Origin: Nitrospira sp.
GTDB taxonomy: Bacteria; Nitrospirota; Nitrospiria; Nitrospirales; Nitrospiraceae
Direction of reading: 5' to 3'
DNA length: 52,293 bases
Assembly: GCA_029881435.1 (NCBI GenBank)
Contig: JAOUMR010000015.1
Location: forward strand, 1 to 52,293
The notes below the pieces were generated by a model. The model was not told where the DNA came from. It did not search any database and saw only the letters and a list, made by a program, of their open reading frames with translations. The position numbers and the translations under genes are program-made. Below are positions 1-6,402 of the stretch, piece after piece. The stretch's first letter is position 1. Each line of letters begins with the position of its first letter.

Positions 1-2
1 GC

Positions 3-116
3 ATCATGGATTACTACCGCATGAAGAACGTGCAAGCGGACACCTCCATGCGTGACGCGATCGCGGGGACGGGCGAGGAACCGCCGGGCGGTCCGAAGAA
101 GGAGGAGCGCCGATGA
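3..116 (+). CDS. C-terminal tail of an unrecognised protein (cut by window edge)
   Basis: An open frame enters from the left edge and stops with TGA at 114-116. The visible 37 residues are hydrophilic and end in a charged run (KKEERR). The stop overlaps the ATG of the next gene (ATGA at 113-116), the usual arrangement for translational coupling, which is the main reason to believe this frame is real. Too little is visible to name a family. Confidence 0.35.
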   Translation: MMDYYRMKNVQADTSMRDAIAGTGEEPPGGPKKEERR

Positions 117-463
117 CATGGGAGCAACTGGTGATCCCTGTGCTCCTGGTCCTGGCCCTGCTGGTGCAGCGCATGCGTATGAGGAAAGGGACTGTTGAGG
201 AAGCGCAGGGTGACGAGGCCGAAGCGACGAGCGTTCCCGTGGCAATGAAAAAACGAGTCCCTATCCGGGAATCACGCGGGCCGAGTGAAGCGCCACGCAT
301 TGTGCGGCCTGCCACGGACGCAGGTCCCGCCGCGCGGCGCTGGCAGCCTCAGGTCGTCGCCACCGCTCGGGACATGCGGCGCGGCATCGTGCTCATGGCG
401 GTGCTCGGTCCATGCCGAGGCCTTGAGCCATGTTCGGTCCGCCGTGAGTTGGATAGAGGCTGA
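113..463 (+). CDS. Small putative membrane-anchored protein
   Basis: This 116-residue ORF starts at the ATG overlapping the previous stop, with GGAGGAGCG just upstream as ribosome binding site. Residues 6-18 (VIPVLLVLALLVQ) form one hydrophobic segment followed by a basic cluster (RMRMRK), fitting a single N-terminal membrane anchor with the rest in the cytoplasm. The remainder is Arg/Pro/Ala-rich with no recognisable domain, and its last third looks low-complexity, so the true C-terminus could be frameshifted. Function unknown; probably co-transcribed with the gene entering from the left. Confidence 0.4.
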   Translation: MTWEQLVIPVLLVLALLVQRMRMRKGTVEEAQGDEAEATSVPVAMKKRVPIRESRGPSEAPRIVRPATDAGPAARRWQPQVVATARDMRRGIVLMAVLGPCRGLEPCSVRRELDRG

Positions 464-1078
464 GGCTCCCGCGGTTGCATTCGTTCCATGTTCACGTACC
501 ATCACCGTGCCGCGGTGTGCGGCCAAGTTACCGGCGTCTTTCGGAGGGACGTGTCGCTGCGAGCACGGTCGAGCGGCTCACGCGTTCACGATCATACGAT
601 CACAGACCGCGAGAGTCGTATAAATGGCGTATCGTTAGCAGGTTAACTAGATTAGGTTAAGAAGTGTTGTGATGAGTGGTTACTGGAATATGAACTTGAC
701 TAATTTTGGTAAAAGTGTCAAGCTAAACTCAGAAGTAAGAGTGTTCGAGGGGGGTGGGTTCGGCTGCTCGTTCTCGAACGTGATGAGATGTACGGAATGC
801 AGCGTTAGTGTGCTGGTTCAAGCTCTGACGTTCGAGTGACGCTGACTGTCCTATCCCTTGCGCGTCTTGTTCCTTCCTAGCGCGACCGATTCCTCAGTCT
901 CCACCGCTTCAATGCCAGAGTGCTGATGAAATCCGACGGTCTGGTGAGGGTGCCCTCATAGACTGATCTTAAGAACTTCTGTCTGTCACCGTGCTGACAG
1001 CGGCGACTTCCCGGTCGCGGATTGGGATCGTCTGCTGTCGAGGCGATAGTGGGGTGTTCACTGAAGGAGGTCTTCATC
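464..1078 (+). other. 615-bp region without a confident gene; possible 55-aa ORF and GTTCGAG inverted repeats
   Basis: No recognisable gene lies here. A 55-codon ORF (672-839, ATG start, weak Shine-Dalgarno, one CxxC pair near its middle) is open but has no family I know. The motif GTTCGAG occurs at 743-749, inverted as CTCGAAC at 773-779, and again as ACGTTCGAG at 828-836, so two inverted pairs fall inside that ORF. This could be RNA structure or operator half-sites for the next gene. I cannot tell these apart from sequence alone. Confidence 0.25.
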
Positions 1079-1390
1079 ATGAGACTCTTTACGATTGCAA
1101 TGACGGGACTCGTGTTTATCGGAATGACCATGCTTGCTCTTGCGAATCCAGCGATGCTGCCCAAGCATCCTGGGTACCCGTCAAGGGGAGAGTTTGCGAA
1201 CGATACGGGCCAAAACAACTTAACCTATAGCCAGTCTATCGAGGAGGCCGCTAGGTCCGGGGATACAACCATGGGGGCGATGCCCATTGATTCCAAGAAT
1301 ACCGGGATACTGGAGCCACAAGTTGTCGACCCATTAAAAGGAGCGGTTGAACAGCCGGTGAAAAAGGGCATGCGGATACCAAAGAAATGA
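1079..1390 (+). CDS. Small exported protein, unknown function
   Basis: The 103-residue product starts at the ATG preceded by AAGGAGG (about 7 nt spacing); an upstream in-frame TTG at 1022 is less likely. Residues 1-22 form a clear Sec signal peptide (basic MR, hydrophobic core, ALA-N cleavage). The mature part of about 80 residues is hydrophilic, rich in Pro and Gly, without cysteines, and ends in a basic tail (RIPKK). No domain recognised. Most likely a small periplasmic protein. It precedes two further small exported proteins on the same strand, but gaps of about 200 bp suggest separate promoters. Confidence 0.65.
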   Translation: MRLFTIAMTGLVFIGMTMLALANPAMLPKHPGYPSRGEFANDTGQNNLTYSQSIEEAARSGDTTMGAMPIDSKNTGILEPQVVDPLKGAVEQPVKKGMRIPKK

Positions 1391-1610
1391 GACAGTACAT
1401 CCACGTTTGGTTGTCAATGATATCGGACTGCTGCAGACGGAGGAAGGAGTCGAAACAGAGCATGGAATCTGGTCGGTAATAAGGATTGTCGGTATGGATG
1501 GCCATAACGTGAATATTTCAGGCGGTTGTTGGCGAGCAGTGTGAGCGCGATTGTGCAAGGGCCTCGCGGTCATGCTCCGACATCTTAGGCCATGCGCGAA
1601 GGAGATAGCC

Positions 1611-1982
1611 ATGACAAACAAGACGTATACGATATGGCGAGCAACCTTGATTGCAGGGATGGTGGTCGGCTTGGCGGGGGTTATAGGTGAAATGGTCTGG
1701 AGTGCTGATAATGGGAAACTCAGTGAGGGGGAAGTTATTACCATGGCGACTTCCGCCAAGATTACGATTGAGGGAGCGGTGGAGACGGCGTTGGAAAACA
1801 TCGCAGGGCAGGTCATTGTGGCAGAATTGGAGATGAGGGGGGACAAGATCGTGTGGAATGTCGACATCCTGACCGCTGACGCAGCGATTATGACGGTCTA
1901 TGTCGATGCCGTTTCAGGATCGGTGATGATGACCAAAGAGAAGGTGGCTGGGGAGAGGCCGGTTCAAGCCAAAACGTCATAA
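1611..1982 (+). CDS. PepSY-domain exported protein
   Basis: I chose the ATG preceded by AAGGAGATAGCC, giving 123 residues; an upstream in-frame GTG at 1551 lacks a ribosome binding site. Residues 9-31 are hydrophobic (signal peptide or single anchor). Residues about 45-115 carry the PepSY pattern: an alpha helix beginning ITIEGAVETAL, then strands VIVAELEMRGDKIVWNVDI and a VYVDAVSGSVM turn, where VYVDAxxGxV is the family signature. PepSY domains occur in periplasmic proteins and are thought to inhibit proteases or sense the envelope. The role of this protein is not known. Confidence 0.75.
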   Translation: MTNKTYTIWRATLIAGMVVGLAGVIGEMVWSADNGKLSEGEVITMATSAKITIEGAVETALENIAGQVIVAELEMRGDKIVWNVDILTADAAIMTVYVDAVSGSVMMTKEKVAGERPVQAKTS

Positions 1983-2178
1983 CGCGGCTACCTGTAGGAC
2001 TTCACAGCCGAGGGTGTTGTAGGGGAGAGGGGCAGATTCCCGGCCAAGGGGAGATTTGCAGTAACGAAGGGAACTTCTGTCGGTGATTCATGTTCGGCTC
2101 GGAGTCTCAATGTAGGTGACCATCGCTCTGGGCGCGACTCATCACTAGCGTTGGACCATCTCCACGAAGGAGGATCAC

Positions 2179-2574
2179 ATGTCTAGATACCTACTGGTTC
2201 TTGGGATCGTTCTTGGGTTTCCCTTGTCAGGCTTCGCTCAATTTGTGGATAGAGGTGAGTATGTAGTGGTGTCAAAAGGTGTGAAGCTGTGCTCCAATGC
2301 TGCTCTTGAGACCTCAAACGGGATGATGGATCCGGAGAATCGCTTCTGGCGTGTTACGAGCAAGGCGCGGGCCAACGGTACACAAACCGTGGATGCATTT
2401 GTCCTCGAGAGTTCATACGATCGCAAAAGCGGCGAGACCACGATCGAGGAGCGCCAATACGATGATAGTTATGCCACACGGTTTAAGAGAGTCCTGGAGC
2501 ACAAGGGGATGTTATTGATGGTCAGTCCAAGGGACGGCCAGATAGAGGCGACAGTTGGAATTTGCAAAAAGTAG
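2179..2574 (+). CDS. Small exported protein, unknown function
   Basis: The 131-residue product has a strong ribosome binding site (GAAGGAGGATCAC) before the ATG. Residues 1-20 form a Sec signal peptide with a likely cut after GFA. The mature part has two cysteines (one near residue 38, one near the C-terminus), which could form a disulfide in the periplasm, and alternating beta-type segments. No family recognised. The genes before it on the same strand are also small exported proteins, so this may be a cluster of envelope proteins. Confidence 0.6.
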   Translation: MSRYLLVLGIVLGFPLSGFAQFVDRGEYVVVSKGVKLCSNAALETSNGMMDPENRFWRVTSKARANGTQTVDAFVLESSYDRKSGETTIEERQYDDSYATRFKRVLEHKGMLLMVSPRDGQIEATVGICKK

Positions 2575-2701
2575 ACATGGGGAGCGCCTCCACGTGAGCT
2601 TGGCAGGTTGATCACCAGGTATGATCCGTCCGGAAAGGTTAGGAGCGGATCTAAATTGGCGCAACGTATGAGAAGGACTCTCTCGTAAGGTTGGACTGCA
2701 C

Positions 2702-2965
2702 TTACGAATGAATGGATGCGTGGGGTGTGACGTAGAGTCGCAAGCAATTGGCTGCAAACGATGCACCTTCTAGGGCACTGACGGCATGGCGCGCTTGCTC
2801 ATCTGAGCCCATTTCCACAAAACCATAGCCGGCTGATTTTCCGCTGTGTTTGTATCGGACGACATGGACGCGAACGACGGCACCATAGGTTCCGAATAGG
2901 TCACGGAGTTGACAATCGGAAGTCGCTTCCGCGAGGCCGCCGACATACAAGATACAGTTACTCAT
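2702..2965 (-). CDS. RRM-type RNA-binding protein
   Basis: The 87-residue protein is a single RNA recognition motif. RNP2 is visible as ILYVGGL near the N-terminus and RNP1 as KSAGYGFVEM near residue 45, with the aromatic residues that stack on RNA bases in place. Stand-alone RRM proteins occur in cyanobacteria, Nitrospira and others and bind single-stranded RNA, often linked to cold or stress responses. I chose the ATG at 2965 because it overlaps the stop of a small upstream ORF (ATGA), suggesting translational coupling; an in-frame ATG at 2971 is the alternative. Cytoplasmic. Confidence 0.85.
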   Translation of the reverse strand: MSNCILYVGGLAEATSDCQLRDLFGTYGAVVRVHVVRYKHSGKSAGYGFVEMGSDEQARHAVSALEGASFAANCLRLYVTPHASIHS

Positions 2966-3150
2966 GACCATGGATCACGTTGGATGATGCGAGCATCTCT
3001 ACAGCAGATAAGGATCTCATGCTGGGCTTGCGGCTCGAAGTGGTTATAGACGAGGGCACCAATTGCTCCTGTGATGTACAGCAATGTGGCTGCACCGAGA
3101 GCATTGTGAATGAGCCATTGGACGAAGTTCTGGACGGTGGAGTAATGGGT
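2962..3150 (-). CDS. Small putative membrane ORF coupled to the RRM gene (start unresolved)
   Basis: A frame ending in TGA at 2964-2962 encodes about 62 residues with a central hydrophobic helix (LGAATLLYITGAIGALVY) followed by a mixed polar tail ending RDPWS. The stop overlaps the RRM start as ATGA, and the amino-acid pattern looks coding. No ATG, GTG or TTG is obvious at the N-terminal end in this frame; a GTG at 3167 lies in the neighbouring frame, so either an unusual start is used or a frameshift has occurred. Function unknown. Confidence 0.35.
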   Translation of the reverse strand, partial: THYSTVQNFVQWLIHNALGAATLLYITGAIGALVYNHFEPQAQHEILICCRDARIIQRDPWS

Positions 3151-3188
3151 ATGTCTTCTCTCTTCACCGTTTACAGGTACGGGATTGC

Positions 3189-3476
3189 TTAGTTGCTGTC
3201 CTCTGTCTTGCCGGTATCTCCACGGCGCCTGGCACTGAATGATTTCTTCCTCACGTCTGAGGATTTGCTTGCCTTGGTTGTGGAACGCAGGCGGGTATCT
3301 TCTCCAAAGCTATGTCTCGCCAGCGACGCGACTTCGCGTCTGATGACGTCGATTGAGGATGTATTGTCGACCGAATTGGGATCAGTCAACCCTAGAAGTT
3401 GCCAGCGGATTTTCGGTTTATGGGCGGACTTTTTCTTTCCCGTTTTGCGACTTTTCCAAACCGAAGCGAGGTTCAT
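3189..3476 (-). CDS. Small basic protein, unknown function
   Basis: The 95-residue ORF is strongly basic (a KSRKTGKKKSAHKPK stretch near the N-terminus, many Lys/Arg at the C-terminus) and has AGAAGG upstream of its ATG. It lies just upstream of the coupled membrane ORF/RRM pair on the same strand, so it may belong to the same transcript and could plausibly be a nucleic-acid-binding protein. No domain recognised. The opposite strand holds a 115-codon ORF, but that reads as a shadow without a ribosome binding site. Confidence 0.4.
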   Translation of the reverse strand: MNLASVWKSRKTGKKKSAHKPKIRWQLLGLTDPNSVDNTSSIDVIRREVASLARHSFGEDTRLRSTTKASKSSDVRKKSFSARRRGDTGKTEDSN

Positions 3477-3814
3477 GGAGCGCCCTTCTGTACAAGCACG
3501 AAGCTCAAGTCAGTGGTTGTCTGACAGAGAAACTCAATAGCTCTGTTTCAGCTCCACTAATGGACTGGCCAAGCGATCAGAAAGCCAACCTCTGCCATTC
3601 AGGCGGAGGAGCATCAGGTTGGTGATATTACACAGACTATCGCGCCAACACTGGGAGTGAGTACGAGGAGTGCACCGAGAGGACAATAACTTACAATGAA
3701 ACTCACACTAGCATGCACTTTGCGAAGGAGTCAACTATCGCCACACAGCTCCTTATTGTGTAGGACAGGGGACAAGGCGTATGGCTTGTCAATTAACTGC
3801 GCTCTTGTATCTAT

Positions 3815-3878
3815 TCATAGAACTGGTTGACGTTGTGAGGGCCATGTCATAGAACTGGTTGACGTTGTGAGGGCCATG
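3815..3878 (+). repeat. Perfect 32-bp tandem duplication carrying a promoter -35 element
   Basis: Positions 3815-3846 and 3847-3878 are identical 32-bp units in direct tandem. Each contains TTGACG followed by the same spacer sequence. Only the second copy is followed by a good -10 (TATGGT) at the right distance; the first copy is followed by TAGAAC. The exactness suggests a recent slippage event. Confidence 0.9.
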
Positions 3879-3887
3879 CTGTATGGT
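3859..3887 (+). promoter_or_regulatory. Sigma-70-type promoter for the DEAD-box helicase
   Basis: TTGACG (3859-3864), a 17-nt spacer and TATGGT (3882-3887) match the -35/-10 consensus (5 of 6 and 4 of 6). It lies about 170 bp upstream of the helicase start on the same strand. Transcription start is not proven. Confidence 0.5.
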
Positions 3888-4054
3888 GACACTACATTTA
3901 ACTCGTGGTGGTCCGGCGAGGAGATGTTCAAACTATAACGGACTTCGCGATCGCATCGCGACCAGGTCCAGTTTGGAGCTACACCCAGCCCGGTTGTTTC
4001 TCCCCTCGGTTCTCTGATCCCGTCATAATGCGATCAAACTGAAAGGATAGTTTA

Positions 4055-5341
4055 GTGGATACGTCTGTTCAACTCAATTTTCATGCCCTCGGTTTGTCCG
4101 AGGCCATTTTGCACGACCTGGCTGATGCCGGGTTCGCTTCACCAACTCCTATTCAAGAACAAGCCATCCCTCCCGCTCTGGCGGGACGAGATGTGATCGG
4201 ATGCGCCCAGACCGGCACGGGAAAAACGGCAGCGTTTGTGATTCCGATGGTTGAACGGTTGTCCACCTTACCCAAGGGGCAGCCGAAGGCATTGATCCTT
4301 GCGCCGACGCGTGAGCTCGCCTTGCAGACCCTGACCACGATTGAGAAACTTGGGCGGAGTCGGCGCATCTCTGCAACCGTGATCGTGGGAGGCGCAGATA
4401 TGCAAGCCCAAGTGCGAGGCTTGCGGCAGCGACCGGACATCCTGGTGGCGACGCCGGGTCGACTTCTTGATCATATGTGGAACGGCACGATTTTGTTGTC
4501 GTCCATCAAGATGTTGGTGTTGGATGAGGCAGACCGGATGTTAGATATGGGCTTTGCGCCTCAAATCAATCAGATCCTTGATGCCTTGCCAGAGGAGCGG
4601 CAGACCTTGCTTTTTTCGGCCACGCTGCCGACGGATCTCGCCCGGTTGGTTCAAGCCAGTGTCAACAACCCTGTTCGCATCATGGTTGCACCATCAGCGA
4701 CGACAGCTGACGGAGTGACTCAAGCGGTGCATCATACATCGCATGCGGACAAGTCCGATCTTCTCTTGTCTCTCTTAAGAGCCGATAAGGATACCGCGCT
4801 GGTGTTTACCAGGACAAAGCACAGGGCTGATCGGTTGGGACGCATGCTGGGTCAGGCCGGCCATCGAGTGGCGGTCCTGCATGGAGACCGGAGTCTATCG
4901 CAGAGGCGTGCCGCATTAGAGGGCTTTAAGCGCGGGTCATTCCGCGTGCTGGTTGCGACGGATATTGCTGCCCGAGGCATCGATGTGGCAAACATCGGCC
5001 ACGTGATCAATTTCGATCTGCCCAATTGTCCGGAAGATTACGTGCACCGCATCGGGCGCACGGCTCGGATGAAGACGACCGGCCGCGCCACGAGTTTTGT
5101 GACAGGCGAAGATCAGCGGCAGCTTCGGGATATCGAGCGACTGCTGGGACATGCAGTTCCGCTTGCTCCTGGGAGTAGTGCTCTGTCATCGGCTGCGCAT
5201 GCTGAAGTCAGACACGTGCATCGGAATGATCGTTCCTCGTCCAGTCACGTGAAGAGCTCCGGACGTTTCCGTGGTCCGAGCACAAGAGGCGCGCATGTGG
5301 AATCATCCACACGCAATGCTTCGGCGACCCTACGTCCGTAA
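4055..5341 (+). CDS. DEAD-box ATP-dependent RNA helicase, RhlE type
   Basis: The 428-residue protein contains all helicase motifs in order: Q motif (GFASPTPIQEQAIP), Walker A AQTGTGKT, PTRELALQ, TPGRLLD, DEAD at DEADRMLDMGF, SAT, and in the second RecA domain HGD, ATDIAARGIDV and HRIGRTAR. The C-terminal 60 residues are a basic Ser/Arg-rich tail, as in RhlE and CsdA relatives, which bind RNA. It unwinds short RNA duplexes with ATP, typically in ribosome assembly or mRNA decay in the cytoplasm. The GTG start has GAAAGGA upstream. The gene has its own promoter and is followed by a hairpin. Confidence 0.93.
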   Translation: MDTSVQLNFHALGLSEAILHDLADAGFASPTPIQEQAIPPALAGRDVIGCAQTGTGKTAAFVIPMVERLSTLPKGQPKALILAPTRELALQTLTTIEKLGRSRRISATVIVGGADMQAQVRGLRQRPDILVATPGRLLDHMWNGTILLSSIKMLVLDEADRMLDMGFAPQINQILDALPEERQTLLFSATLPTDLARLVQASVNNPVRIMVAPSATTADGVTQAVHHTSHADKSDLLLSLLRADKDTALVFTRTKHRADRLGRMLGQAGHRVAVLHGDRSLSQRRAALEGFKRGSFRVLVATDIAARGIDVANIGHVINFDLPNCPEDYVHRIGRTARMKTTGRATSFVTGEDQRQLRDIERLLGHAVPLAPGSSALSSAAHAEVRHVHRNDRSSSSHVKSSGRFRGPSTRGAHVESSTRNASATLRP

Positions 5342-5361
5342 AGTGCGAAAATAGTTCGCAG

Positions 5362-5402
5362 AATCTACTTCGTGAGATACAGTATGTCTCACGAGGTAGA
5401 TT
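5362..5402 (+). promoter_or_regulatory. Long hairpin between helicase and PilZ gene, overlapping the PilZ ribosome binding site
   Basis: A 16-bp arm (5362-5377) pairs with 5387-5402 with one G-U-compatible mismatch and a 9-nt loop. The downstream arm contains GAGGT, the only plausible Shine-Dalgarno of the PilZ gene at 5406. No T-run follows, so a classic intrinsic terminator is less likely than a processing site or translational control. Function is inferred. Confidence 0.6.
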
Positions 5403-5405
5403 GGC

Positions 5406-5786
5406 ATGCAGACGATTCAGCAGCCGGAGTTGGTCTGTCCCAAAGTTCGGCGAAACTCCCGAGTGCGCATTCCCATACCGTTCAGCTGTTCACTTTCTTC
5501 TCTCACACCTCGATGGTGGTTTCAAAAGCCGGTTCATGACGTTGGCCTGGTATATGACCTGTCGCTACACGGTGTATGCGTGAGCACCGACGCGGCATTC
5601 AAGCCGGGTGACCAAATTTCTCTCAAACTCCGATTAACCAAGGGCACTCCTCCGGCTGAGGTGGAGGTGGCTACCGTGTGCTGGACGAACTATCCATTCC
5701 ATGGGCTTGCGTTCAGCGTACTTTCACAATCGTCCTTGAGGCAGTTGGCTAAGTACCTACATGTCTCAGATATGGAGAAAGAGTAA
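5406..5786 (+). CDS. PilZ-domain protein (c-di-GMP receptor type), first of two
   Basis: The 126-residue single-domain protein carries the PilZ signature: an Arg-rich start (RRNSRVRIP, the RxxxR element) and DLSLHGVCV (D/NxSxxG) about 35 residues later. These two motifs bind cyclic di-GMP. The ending fits the PilZ beta barrel and last helix. Single-domain PilZ proteins act as c-di-GMP adaptors in motility, pili or exopolysaccharide control. A second PilZ gene begins 5 bp downstream, and a c-di-GMP phosphodiesterase-type HD-GYP protein is encoded at 46-47.6 kb. Target unknown. Confidence 0.85.
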   Translation: MQTIQQPELVCPKVRRNSRVRIPIPFSCSLSSLTPRWWFQKPVHDVGLVYDLSLHGVCVSTDAAFKPGDQISLKLRLTKGTPPAEVEVATVCWTNYPFHGLAFSVLSQSSLRQLAKYLHVSDMEKE

Positions 5787-5791
5787 ACCAC

Positions 5792-6190
5792 ATGGATGAT
5801 CTAGACCTCCGGACCGGCAGTGGACCAAGTACCCCTCAATTGCGCAAGCATCCGCGCGTACGTGTCTCGGCTCCCTTCCCCTGTTCGCTGGCACGCGTAG
5901 GCCGGATGAAGAAGGGAACGGTTGAACCGGGGTTGGGGATCGTCTATGACGTATCCACAAAAGGCGCCCGCGTCATGACGGAAGCGGTGATCACGTCTGG
6001 AGATCGAATCGCGATGAGGTTGCGATTGCCCGATCAGGTGGCATCCATGGTCATCGAAGCGGCCACCGTCAGATGGGGCAAAGAACACACGTATGGGGTG
6101 GAGTTTGAGGCTTTATCTCCGAGCGACAATAAACACATACAGATCTTTATGACCCGCCAGTCCAAGTCCGACCCAATGGTCGTCGCCTAA
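5792..6190 (+). CDS. PilZ-domain protein, second of two
   Basis: The 132-residue product has RKHPRVRVS (RxxxR region) and DVSTKGARV (D/NxSxxG), both needed to bind cyclic di-GMP. It shares layout with its upstream neighbour but is quite divergent, so the pair is either an old tandem duplication or two independent PilZ proteins. Spacing of 5 bp with the ribosome binding site (GGAGAAAGAG) inside the end of the previous gene indicates one transcript. The GAF-PilB ATPase downstream is convergent, so a link between these PilZ proteins and pilus assembly is possible but unproven. Confidence 0.85.
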   Translation: MDDLDLRTGSGPSTPQLRKHPRVRVSAPFPCSLARVGRMKKGTVEPGLGIVYDVSTKGARVMTEAVITSGDRIAMRLRLPDQVASMVIEAATVRWGKEHTYGVEFEALSPSDNKHIQIFMTRQSKSDPMVVA

Positions 6191-6402
6191 CTGTCTTGGG
6201 CTACATGCTGCTCCCTTGATATTCTTGACCGCACTGAAGGTGTTGAGCGATCACACGCCTGCGTGCTCGCTCTATCTTAGTCCACTGGGGTTTGTCGTTC
6301 TGGCCCCCCCCATCGGAAGTGGGACGGTGTTGGACACGGTGGTGGACGAGATCTAGGCAGGTCTGCTTCAGGAACTTAGAGTGCTATCGAGTGAGTCAAA
6401 CG

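Larger units (their letters stand above)
3541..4054 (+). other. Intergenic region upstream of the DEAD-box helicase
   Basis: About 500 bp with no gene I can support. It holds a perfect 32-bp tandem duplication and a sigma-70-type promoter (both listed separately), leaving an untranslated leader of about 160 nt before the helicase GTG. Long leaders are common on cold-induced RNA helicase messages; I see no simple terminator in it. Confidence 0.4.

Noticed and set aside
696-724. TTGACT as a -35 box
   Set aside because: At 17-18 nt spacing only a very poor -10 (CAAGCT) follows.
3193-3540. 115-codon plus-strand ORF
   Set aside because: Overlaps the minus-strand basic ORF, which has the better ribosome binding site and fits the local gene orientation.
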